A model generated the notes under the pieces. It had not been told where the DNA came from, searched no databases, and saw only the letters and a program-made list of their open reading frames with translations. The position numbers and the translations under genes are program-made. A DNA stretch of 36,324 nt from Bacilli bacterium (GTDB lineage Bacteria > Bacillota_I > Bacilli_A > ML615J-28 > CAG-313). This document shows, one piece after another, positions 17,998 through 24,402 of the stretch (its first letter is position 1; each line of letters begins with the position of its first letter). The stretch covers positions 1 to 36,324 of the forward strand of contig CAADXH010000043.1 in NCBI GenBank assembly GCA_900752975.1, in the 5' to 3' direction.

Positions 17998-18014
17998 ATC
18001 CCTCCTTCACAAAA

Positions 18015-18023
18015 AGTATACCA
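18015..18023 (-). promoter_or_regulatory. Possible extended -10 promoter for gene 17482-17997
   Basis: On the minus strand TGGTATACT forms an extended -10. No good -35 lies 17 bases upstream, and the leader would be only about 10 bases long. Confidence 0.35.
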
Positions 18024-18090
18024 CATTTGATTGTCTAAGTGTGTCGCTTTTTGTCGAATACTTTAAAAAAATAAAAAAAAATTATATTAC

Positions 18091-18119
18091 TTGAGAAAAA
18101 AAGTCAAATATAGTATTAT
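18091..18119 (+). promoter_or_regulatory. Promoter of the tdk-tadA operon
   Basis: TTGAGA at 18091-18096, a 17-base spacer and TATTAT at 18114-18119. Transcription would begin near 18126, downstream of the TTG at 18122. This excludes that codon as the tdk start. Confidence 0.7.
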
Positions 18120-18145
18120 ATTTGTCTGTAAAGGGTGGTGTTAGT

Positions 18146-18742
18146 ATGGACTTAAAATGTAAAGATGGTTGGATAGAAGTAATTTGTGGCAGTATGTTTG
18201 CCGGAAAAACTGAAGAATTGATAAGAAGAATTAATAGAATTCACTATGCGAAAAAAACAGTAATAGTATTTAAACCTAAAATTGATAATCGTTATGATGA
18301 AAAAGCAGTAGTATCTCATTCTAATAAACGTGTTGATTCAATTCCTATTTCCTCATCAAGTGAAGTTTTGGAACATATCAAAGAATTGCCCTACGCAGTC
18401 GCATTTGATGAAGCCCAATTTTTTGATCACGGCTTAATCAATATTATTGAAAGACTTGCTAATAGCGGTGTTAGAGTAATAGTAGCTGGACTTGATATGG
18501 ACTTTAGAGCAGAACCATTTGGCATCATGCCTGAGATATTAGCACGAGCAGAGTATGTAACTAAACTTCAAGCAATTTGTCAAGTATGCGGGGCCCCAGC
18601 CACAAGAACACAAAGAATAATTAATGGCCATCCTGCTGATTATGATGATCCAATTATTCTAGTTAGTGCTTCTGAAAAATATGAAGCTAGATGCCGTCAC
18701 TGTCATCAAGTGCCACACAAAGACTATGATATCAAACGATGA
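18146..18742 (+). CDS. tdk: Thymidine kinase
   Basis: A 198-residue type II thymidine kinase that phosphorylates thymidine with ATP in pyrimidine salvage. The P-loop is GSMFAGKTEELIRR (about residues 11-24). FDEAQFFD is the Walker B segment with the catalytic Glu. AGLDMDFR and GIMPEILARAE follow as usual. The zinc 'lasso' uses CQVC and CRHCH, with ARCRHCHQVP near the C-terminus. The start at ATG 18146 is chosen because AAAGGGTGG lies about 7 bases upstream and the promoter excludes the earlier TTG. The TGA stop shows that TGA is a real stop in this genome. The next gene, tadA, begins 17 bases before this stop. Confidence 0.97.
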   Translation: MDLKCKDGWIEVICGSMFAGKTEELIRRINRIHYAKKTVIVFKPKIDNRYDEKAVVSHSNKRVDSIPISSSSEVLEHIKELPYAVAFDEAQFFDHGLINIIERLANSGVRVIVAGLDMDFRAEPFGIMPEILARAEYVTKLQAICQVCGAPATRTQRIINGHPADYDDPIILVSASEKYEARCRHCHQVPHKDYDIKR

Positions 18743-19211
18743 AAAATATATGAAGTTAGCCTTAGCAGAGGCTAAAAAAGCATATGCAATGGGTGAGGTT
18801 CCAGTTGGTGCGGTTATTGTAAAAGATGGTCATGTCATCGCAAAATCACATAATAAACGCCAAACTACAAAGAATGTTTTTGGACATGCTGAAGTGCTTG
18901 CAATTGAAAAAGCAACCAAAAAACTAAACGCCTGGATATTAGATGATTGCACTATTTATGTAACTCTTGAACCATGTTTAATGTGTGCCGGTGCGATTAT
19001 TCAAGCTAGAATGAAGAGAGTTTGCTATGGGGCTAGTGAACCAAAGTTTGGTGCATTAGGTAGTTTAACTGATATTTCAGCACTGCCTAACTTGAATCAT
19101 CACCTTGAAGTTGTGCCTCACATATTAGAGGAAGAAAGTAGTACATTAATAAAAAACTTTTTTCGCGATTTAAGAAAAAAAGATAGTTGCTTGGTTGACA
19201 AAAGTGAATAA
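18726..19211 (+). CDS. tadA: tRNA adenosine(34) deaminase
   Basis: A 161-residue enzyme that converts A34 to inosine in the tRNA-Arg(ACG) anticodon. The zinc-dependent deaminase core is clear: GHAEVLAI (His ligand and catalytic Glu) and PCLMCAGAI (two Cys ligands). VPVGAVIVKDG and KFGALGS are also TadA hallmarks that separate it from cytidine deaminases. The ATG at 18726 overlaps tdk by 17 bases; MISNDEKYMKLALAEAKKA fits the family N-terminus, and the ribosome binding site is weak, suggesting coupling. An in-frame ATG at 18750 would cut into the first conserved helix. The SRP RNA gene follows immediately, as in many Firmicutes, and its promoter lies inside the 3' end of tadA. Confidence 0.95.
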   Translation: MISNDEKYMKLALAEAKKAYAMGEVPVGAVIVKDGHVIAKSHNKRQTTKNVFGHAEVLAIEKATKKLNAWILDDCTIYVTLEPCLMCAGAIIQARMKRVCYGASEPKFGALGSLTDISALPNLNHHLEVVPHILEEESSTLIKNFFRDLRKKDSCLVDKSE

Positions 19212-19223
19212 TAAGTATATAAT
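19195..19223 (+). promoter_or_regulatory. Consensus promoter of the SRP RNA gene
   Basis: Perfect TTGACA at 19195-19200, 17 bases, perfect TATAAT at 19218-19223. The -35 and most of the spacer lie inside the last codons of tadA. Transcription should start near 19229, exactly where the terminal RNA helix begins. Confidence 0.9.
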
Positions 19224-19228
19224 ACTAG

Positions 19229-19348
19229 GGAAGATTCCATTTTAAATACCTTCATCCAAGGTTCCAGCGTGAACCAGGTCAGGCCTTGATCGGAGCAGCC
19301 TTAAGCTTCTGTAACTTGTGGGTGGGGGGATTTAAGATGGAATCTTTT
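19229..19348 (+). ncRNA. ffs: Signal recognition particle RNA, small bacterial (4.5S) type
   Basis: An RNA of about 120 nt that binds Ffh and guides ribosomes making membrane proteins to FtsY. The ends form a long helix: 17 consecutive pairs between 19231-19247 and 19330-19346, one of them G-U. The Ffh-binding loops are recognisable near 19282-19300: GUGAACC, then GGUCAGG on the left strand and GGAGCAGCC on the right. These correspond to the universal UCAGG / AGCAG loop. The apex here is CC-UUGAUC-GG, not the usual CC-GGAA-GG. It lacks the Alu domain found in Bacillus. A consensus promoter, 5' end position and location after tadA all support the call. The terminal helix followed by UUUU may itself terminate transcription. 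Confidence 0.92.
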
Positions 19349-19407
19349 CTAATTGTCATAAGAGTAAAATGCTATTTAATTTGTCAACGACCATAATTAA
19401 AGTAATG

Positions 19408-19450
19408 TAGTCTAGTAAAAACAAAATTTACTAGGCTATTTTAGGTTTTT
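19408..19450 (+). terminator. Terminator downstream of the SRP RNA
   Basis: A 12-bp stem (TAGTCTAGTAAA with TTTACTAGGCTA, one G-T pair), a 7-base loop, and a T-rich tail ending TTTTT at 19446-19450. It probably acts as the back-up or main terminator for ffs. Confidence 0.75.
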
Positions 19451-19477
19451 ATTAATCAAACTTGAATGACTTAATAT

Positions 19478-19506
19478 TTGCATTTTATTTGTTTGTATGA
19501 TAAAAT
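19478..19506 (+). promoter_or_regulatory. Promoter of the Nudix-rlmI-dapF-dusB operon
   Basis: TTGCAT at 19478-19483, 17 bases, TAAAAT at 19501-19506 with an upstream TGA (extended -10). It is closely similar to the promoter at 35797-35825 (TTGCATTTTA, then TGATAAAAT). Confidence 0.75.
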
Positions 19507-19567
19507 TATAAGGCTTATAAACATAGAATTAATTCATATAAAAATAAAACTAAAAGAGGTGATAACA

Positions 19568-19981
19568 GTGCTATTTGAAAAATCATGTGGAGCAGTAGTA
19601 ATAAGAAAAAAAGACAATGTAGTTGAAACATTAATCATCCAAATGCTAGGTGGACATTGGTCTTTTCCTAAAGGCCATGTTGAAAATAATGAAACAGAAA
19701 TTGAAACTGCCCTTCGTGAAATAAAAGAAGAAACAAATCTAGATGTTGCGATTGACACAAGATTTAGAGAAATTACTACATACAGTCCAAAACCTGAAGT
19801 TTTAAAAGATGTTATATACTTTATCGCAATTTCTAAAAGTGATGATGTTATCATTCAAAAATCAGAATTAAAGGCCTCAAAATGGCTTGATATTCATGAA
19901 GCGCTTGGTCTTGTTACTTATGAAGATGACAAGAAAATACTTAAAAAGGCAATAAAATATATTGAAAATAATAATTTATAG
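19568..19981 (+). CDS. Nudix hydrolase (Ap4A hydrolase-like)
   Basis: A 137-residue Nudix protein starting at GTG 19568, preceded by AGAGGTGAT. Earlier in-frame starts overlap the promoter and are excluded. The Nudix box GHVENNETEIETALREIKEET fits Gx5Ex7REUxEExGU, except that Asn/Leu replaces the last Gly-hydrophobic pair. The N-terminus (SCGAVVIRKKD, ... GGHWSFPKGHVE) resembles bis(5'-nucleosyl)-tetraphosphatases of the asymmetric type, which remove alarmone-like Ap4A; the substrate cannot be fixed from sequence alone. It is the first gene of a four-gene operon with rRNA and tRNA modification genes and dapF, with a 10-base gap to the next gene. Confidence 0.88.
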   Translation: MLFEKSCGAVVIRKKDNVVETLIIQMLGGHWSFPKGHVENNETEIETALREIKEETNLDVAIDTRFREITTYSPKPEVLKDVIYFIAISKSDDVIIQKSELKASKWLDIHEALGLVTYEDDKKILKKAIKYIENNNL

Positions 19982-19991
19982 GAAAATACTT

Positions 19992-21152
19992 ATGAAAATA
20001 TATTTAAATAAAAATGAAGAAGAAAGAATTATTAAAGGACATCCTTGGATTTTCTCAAATGAAGTCTTTAAATTTGAAGGAAGCATTGTATCTGGTGAAG
20101 TTTGTGAAGTGTACACATATAATAATAACTTTGTTGGACTAGGATTTTTAAATACAAATAGTAAGATAATCGTTAGAATGCTAACTACGAATCAAGAAGA
20201 AATTAATGAGGAGTTTTTTTACCAAAGAATACTAAACGCTTGGAAAATGCGTCAAAACCTTCAACTTGAAAACAATTGTCGCGTTGTCTACAGTGAGGCT
20301 GACTATATGCCTGGCTTAATCATTGATAAATATGCCGACACTTTGGTTATTCAAGTATTATCACTTGGTATGGACAAACATAAAGACTGGATAGTTAACA
20401 GTTTAGTTAAAATTTTTAATCCTAAGTGTATTTATGAACGTAGTGATGTGCCAGTTAGGCATAAGGAAGGATTAGAAGAATTTAAGGGCGTTTTGTATGG
20501 TGAATTTAGCCCTAAAGTTGAAATAGAAGAAAATGGAATTAAACTCATTGTTGACATTGAAAATGGGCAAAAAACCGGATATTTCTTAGATCAAAAAATG
20601 AATCGTAAATCTCTTGAACAATATGTTAATGGCAAAACGGTATTAGATTGTTTTTCTCATACGGGGGGATTTGCTTTACATGCCTCAAAGTATGGAGCGA
20701 AAGAAATTGTAGCTGTAGATATTAGTGAGAAAGCATGTCATGATATTACAAACAATGCAAACCTCAATGATTTCAATAATATACAAGTAGTTTGTGATGA
20801 TGTTTTTAATTATTTAAGAAAAGAACAGAATAATCAAAAGTTCGATGTGATTGTGCTAGATCCTCCTGCTTTTACAAAGAGTAAGGATACAATAAAAAAG
20901 GCTTATAAGGGTTATAAAGAAATAAACCTTCAAGCTCTTAAAATGATCAAATCAGGGGGAATACTGCTAACTTTTTCATGCTCAATGAATATGACTAAGG
21001 AATTGTTCTTAGAAATGATTAAGGATGCCACATTAGACAGCAAACGGAAAGTTAGATTGTTAGATTTTAGATTTCAATCAATTGATCATCCAATGTTGCT
21101 TTCTGAAGAAGAATCAATTTATTTAAAATGTGCTGTCCTTTATGTTCTTTAG
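19992..21152 (+). CDS. rlmI: Class I SAM-dependent rRNA methyltransferase (RlmI family)
   Basis: A 386-residue protein combining an N-terminal PUA-like RNA-binding domain (KGHPWIFSNEV is its typical start), a central connecting domain (SEADYMPGLIIDKY) and a Rossmann methyltransferase domain. SAM motifs: VLDCFSHTGGFALHASKYGA (motif I), VAVDISEKA (motif II), VLDPPAFTKSK (motif IV), and LLTFSCSMNM with the catalytic Cys of m5C methyltransferases. RlmI methylates C1962 of 23S rRNA in E. coli; the exact target here is inferred. The start at 19992 (MKIYLNKNEE) is preferred over an upstream in-frame codon inside the Nudix gene, because it gives the normal N-terminus. AGGA precedes it by about 9 bases. 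Confidence 0.9.
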   Translation: MKIYLNKNEEERIIKGHPWIFSNEVFKFEGSIVSGEVCEVYTYNNNFVGLGFLNTNSKIIVRMLTTNQEEINEEFFYQRILNAWKMRQNLQLENNCRVVYSEADYMPGLIIDKYADTLVIQVLSLGMDKHKDWIVNSLVKIFNPKCIYERSDVPVRHKEGLEEFKGVLYGEFSPKVEIEENGIKLIVDIENGQKTGYFLDQKMNRKSLEQYVNGKTVLDCFSHTGGFALHASKYGAKEIVAVDISEKACHDITNNANLNDFNNIQVVCDDVFNYLRKEQNNQKFDVIVLDPPAFTKSKDTIKKAYKGYKEINLQALKMIKSGGILLTFSCSMNMTKELFLEMIKDATLDSKRKVRLLDFRFQSIDHPMLLSEEESIYLKCAVLYVL

Positions 21153-21160
21153 GAGTGAAT

Positions 21161-21979
21161 ATGCAAACAATAAACTTTTCAAAATATCATGGTTGTGGTA
21201 ATGACTTTATAATTGTGGAAAACATAGAAGAAAACGTTGCTAAACTAGCCATAGAGATGTGTAATCGTTATACGGGAATTGGGGCAGATGGCTTAATAAA
21301 TCTTGATAGAAAAAATATTAAGATGAATTTTTACAATCAAGATGGCTCACATGGCTCTATGTGTGGCAATGGTTTACGATGTTTAAGTGCATACTTGCTT
21401 GACAATAAGATTATTAATAAGCAAGAATTTGAAGTGTTAACTGATGCCGGAAAAATGAAAGTAGAAGTAGTAGATTCCAAAATTCCTCTTTTCAGAATAA
21501 ATCTTGGAAATCCATCATTTGATAGTACAAAACTACAAATAGAAACAGTTAAACCTAACTTTTTAAATGAAAAACTTACATATAAGAATAATATATATTA
21601 TGGGTATGCTGTTCTTATTGGTGTAAAACATTTAGTAATATTTGTTGATGATATAAATGGGATAACTAAAGAGTTAGGATCATATTTGTCCAATAACCCA
21701 ATATTTAAAGATGCGATCAATGTTGATTTTGTTTCACTTATAAATAACAAAGAATTACACCTTAGAACTTATGAACGAGGAGTTGGCTTCACTAAAGCTT
21801 GTGGTACAGGTGCTGCTGCTTCATTTATTATTACTAATAAATTTAAGGGTGGAAATGATAGCATAAAAGTTGTAATGGATATAGATAGTTTAGACATTAC
21901 CAAAAATGAAAGTGATGAAGTAATCATGACTGGTAAAGCCCTTAAAATTTGTGATGGAACCTACATATGGAGGAACTAA
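21161..21979 (+). CDS. dapF: Diaminopimelate epimerase
   Basis: A 272-residue enzyme that converts LL- to meso-diaminopimelate for lysine and peptidoglycan synthesis. Both catalytic cysteines are present in their motifs: GSMCGNGLRCL (about residue 70) and TKACGTGAAA (about residue 212). The N-terminal FSKYHGCGNDFI and RYTGIGADGLI also match. The start at 21161 has AGGAG five bases upstream, overlapping the rlmI stop region; the frame's earlier start is inside rlmI and adds unrelated residues. The last base of the stop codon is the first base of dusB (TAATG). No other dap gene is in the window. Its presence argues for a DAP-type cell wall or lysine synthesis, unlike wall-less Mollicutes. Confidence 0.96.
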   Translation: MQTINFSKYHGCGNDFIIVENIEENVAKLAIEMCNRYTGIGADGLINLDRKNIKMNFYNQDGSHGSMCGNGLRCLSAYLLDNKIINKQEFEVLTDAGKMKVEVVDSKIPLFRINLGNPSFDSTKLQIETVKPNFLNEKLTYKNNIYYGYAVLIGVKHLVIFVDDINGITKELGSYLSNNPIFKDAINVDFVSLINNKELHLRTYERGVGFTKACGTGAAASFIITNKFKGGNDSIKVVMDIDSLDITKNESDEVIMTGKALKICDGTYIWRN

Positions 21980-22947
21980 TGAAAATTGGAAATATTGAAT
22001 TAAAGAATAATCTAGTTCTCGCACCCATGGCTGGAGTTACAACATCAGCATTTCGTACTATATGTTTAGAAATGGGGGCCGGACTAGTTTATGCAGAAAT
22101 GGTTAGTGATAAAGGATTAACTTACGGGAATCAAAAAACCTTAAAAATGATTGAAATAGAAGAAAATGAACATCCTATTTCTATGCAAATTTTTGGTAGT
22201 GATTATAAAACAATAACTGAGGCCACAAAATTAGTAGTTAATCAAACTAATGTTGATATTATTGATGTTAATATGGGATGTCCAGTAAATAAAGTTGTAA
22301 AAAATGGGGCTGGCAGTGCGCTTCTTAAGGATCCACAAAAAATATATGATATTGTTAAAAGCTTAAAAGAAAATATCAGTATTCCGATAACCATTAAAAT
22401 TAGAGCTGGTTTTGACCATAATAGTATAAACTGTGATGAAGTGACGAGAATGGCGTGTCTTGCCGGTGTTGATGCTATTGCGATACATGGAAGAACAAGA
22501 TCTGATTTTTATAATGGTACCGCTAATCTTGATTATATTAAAATGGTAAAAGATTCATCAAGTGTTCCAGTTATTGGTAATGGAGATATCAACTCAATTG
22601 ATGCCGCAATCAAAATGAAGGAAGTAACTAATGTTGATGCTTTAATGATAGGTAGAGCTAGTCTAGGTAATCCATGGATTTTTAAAGAATTAAATACTTA
22701 TTTTACGACTGGTGCTATTATTGATAAACCAACTAAAGAAGAAGTGGTCACGATGATGTTGGATCATGCAAAAAGACTAATAGCCATTAAGGGTGAGCAC
22801 ATCGCAATGATTGAAATGCGTACTCATGCGGCATGGTATTTAAAACAAATTCCAATGACTAAACAATATCGTGTTGCTGTTGTCTCTATTAAGACATATG
22901 AAGAACTTCAAAATCTTTGTGATGCAATTTTAAGAAGAACATATTAA
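21979..22947 (+). CDS. dusB: tRNA-dihydrouridine synthase
   Basis: A 322-residue FMN-dependent enzyme reducing uridine to dihydrouridine in tRNA D-loops. Motifs: LAPMAGVTTSAFR at the N-terminus, the catalytic Cys in MGCPVNKVVKNGAGSALL, TIKIRAGFD, IAIHGRTRSDFYNG, and flavin-phosphate-binding VIGNGDI and MIGRASLGNPWIF. The C-terminal helical domain with MRTHAAWYLK is typical of DusB. The start is taken at 21979 rather than 21967: GGAGG at 21969-21973 would overlap an ATG at 21967 but is correctly spaced for 21979. The one-base overlap with dapF indicates coupled translation. It is the last gene of the operon. Confidence 0.93.
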   Translation: MKIGNIELKNNLVLAPMAGVTTSAFRTICLEMGAGLVYAEMVSDKGLTYGNQKTLKMIEIEENEHPISMQIFGSDYKTITEATKLVVNQTNVDIIDVNMGCPVNKVVKNGAGSALLKDPQKIYDIVKSLKENISIPITIKIRAGFDHNSINCDEVTRMACLAGVDAIAIHGRTRSDFYNGTANLDYIKMVKDSSSVPVIGNGDINSIDAAIKMKEVTNVDALMIGRASLGNPWIFKELNTYFTTGAIIDKPTKEEVVTMMLDHAKRLIAIKGEHIAMIEMRTHAAWYLKQIPMTKQYRVAVVSIKTYEELQNLCDAILRRTY

Positions 22948-22980
22948 AAGGTTGACTTAGGAATGAGTCAACCTTATTTG
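22948..22980. terminator. Bidirectional terminator between dusB and hflX
   Basis: A perfect 10-bp stem, AAGGTTGACT with AGTCAACCTT, and an 8-base loop. It starts right after the dusB stop and its right arm overlaps the hflX stop codon. T-rich sequence follows on both strands. Confidence 0.8.
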
Positions 22981-24266
22981 TTATTATATAAATATTCTTG
23001 ATAAGTATTTGCCAACCGACTTGATAATTGTACTTTAACTAAAATACCTTCAGGAAGATATGATGTTTCATATACTTCTCCTTTTTCTTTCATGATGTTA
23101 TATATATCACCACGATTAAAAGGTAATAAATAAGTATTAGTAACTAAATCTTTAAAAATTGATGTTTGAATGTAATCAACTAATTCAGGGTATCCTTCCT
23201 GAGTTAGAGCGGAGACATAGACAGCTGGTGAATAATTCTTAGGTATATACATATTGCTAGGAAGTTTATCAATTTTATTTACCGCATAAACGATGGGAAT
23301 GTCATTAACCCCCAATTTGGTAAGCACTTCATTTGTTGTGTTTACTTGTAATTCAAGATATGGACTACTAGCATCAATTACATGTATAATCAAACTTGCT
23401 TCAGTAATTTCTTCTAAAGTAGATTTAAAAGATTCCACTAAATGGTGGGGGAGCTTACTAACAAAACCAACAGTATCAGTGAGTAAAAACTCGAGATTGT
23501 TAGGAAGCTTAATACTTCTTGTCGATGTTTCAAGGGTTGCGAAAAGCATATCTTTAACAAACACTTGCTTATTTTCATCCTTATTATACATATTAAGAAG
23601 CATATTCATCATTGTTGATTTGCCAGCATTAGTATACCCAACAAGTGCAACTACCGGTATATTATTAGTAGTTCGAGCCTTACGATTAACTTTCCTTGCC
23701 ATTACAATATCATCAAGTTCAGACTTTAACTTAGTAATTCTATTTTCAATATGACGTCTATCAAGTTCAAGCTTAGTTTCACCACTACCACGACGGGCAC
23801 CACTAGTACCACCGCCGCCACCACCAATTCGGGAAAGACTAGTGTAGGAACCGGCAAGTCTAGGAAGTTTAAACTTTTCTTCAGCAAGTGCTACTTGTAA
23901 GACAGCTTCTTTAGTACGTGCTCTTGTCTTAAATATCTCAAGAATTAGCATAGTACGATCAAGGACAGGAGTGTTAAGAAAATTAGAAATATTCTTAAAT
24001 TGAATAGGACTTAACTCATCATTAAAAATTACATAATCTACTTTAGTTTCTTCAGCATATCGTCTTACTTCATCAAGTTTGCCGCTTCCAAGATAAGTAG
24101 CAGTAACAGGAACTGGTAAGTTTTGAGTAATAGTTTCGATGACATGAAGATCTAAAGCTATACATAAATTTTCCATTTCTGTCATTTCATAGTGAAATAA
24201 CTCGTCATCACCTTTATTTATACCGATTAATAAAACTTTGTTGTTATTTTGATTATTTGTTTCCAT
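22974..24266 (-). CDS. hflX: Ribosome-associated GTPase HflX
   Basis: A 430-residue GTPase that splits stalled or heat-damaged 70S ribosomes. The N-terminal nucleotide-binding domain contains TYLGSGKLDE and the segment FNDELSP, with LDRTMLIL and ARTKEAVLQVALA; a glycine-rich linker and helical segment lead to the G domain. G1 is GYTNAGKST, G3 DTVGF, G4 NKID, followed by VSALT. The linker is unusually Gly-rich (six consecutive Gly, then TSGARRGSGETKLE) where most HflX have 'GGxGTRGPGETxLE'. The start at ATG 24266 is chosen because GGTAGGTG ends 6-7 bases upstream; a GTG at 24275 is also in frame. The gene has its own consensus promoter, divergent from the ClpC-like gene. Confidence 0.95.
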   Translation of the reverse strand: METNNQNNNKVLLIGINKGDDELFHYEMTEMENLCIALDLHVIETITQNLPVPVTATYLGSGKLDEVRRYAEETKVDYVIFNDELSPIQFKNISNFLNTPVLDRTMLILEIFKTRARTKEAVLQVALAEEKFKLPRLAGSYTSLSRIGGGGGGTSGARRGSGETKLELDRRHIENRITKLKSELDDIVMARKVNRKARTTNNIPVVALVGYTNAGKSTMMNMLLNMYNKDENKQVFVKDMLFATLETSTRSIKLPNNLEFLLTDTVGFVSKLPHHLVESFKSTLEEITEASLIIHVIDASSPYLELQVNTTNEVLTKLGVNDIPIVYAVNKIDKLPSNMYIPKNYSPAVYVSALTQEGYPELVDYIQTSIFKDLVTNTYLLPFNRGDIYNIMKEKGEVYETSYLPEGILVKVQLSSRLANTYQEYLYNNK

Positions 24267-24286
24267 AAGCATCACCTACCACTAAA

Positions 24287-24315
24287 ATTATAATTGAACA
24301 CTACTTATTTGTCAA
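24287..24315 (-). promoter_or_regulatory. Consensus promoter of hflX
   Basis: On the minus strand TTGACA (24315-24310), 17 bases, TATAAT (24292-24287), both perfect. The implied leader is only about 14 bases, ending at the GGTAGGTG ribosome binding site. Confidence 0.85.
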
Positions 24316-24371
24316 GCACTTAATAGTTACTTTTCTTAAATAATTTAGTTTTAATAAATGTTCCTAAAACA

Positions 24372-24377
24372 TATAAT
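24372..24377 (+). promoter_or_regulatory. Possible -10 element for the ClpC-like gene
   Basis: TATAAT lies at the right distance from the AGGAGG ribosome binding site (24392-24397), but no recognisable -35 is 17 bases upstream. No CtsR direct repeat or CIRCE element was seen in 24280-24400. Confidence 0.4.
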
Positions 24378-24402
24378 GGTATTAAGTATATAGGAGGAGA
24401 AA

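Noticed and set aside
18122..18145. TTG at 18122 as tdk start
   Set aside because: The promoter predicts transcription starting near 18126, and a good ribosome binding site serves the ATG at 18146.
23293..23754. A 153-codon plus-strand frame inside hflX
   Set aside because: It lies fully antisense to a well-identified GTPase and has a composition expected from the complement of its codons.
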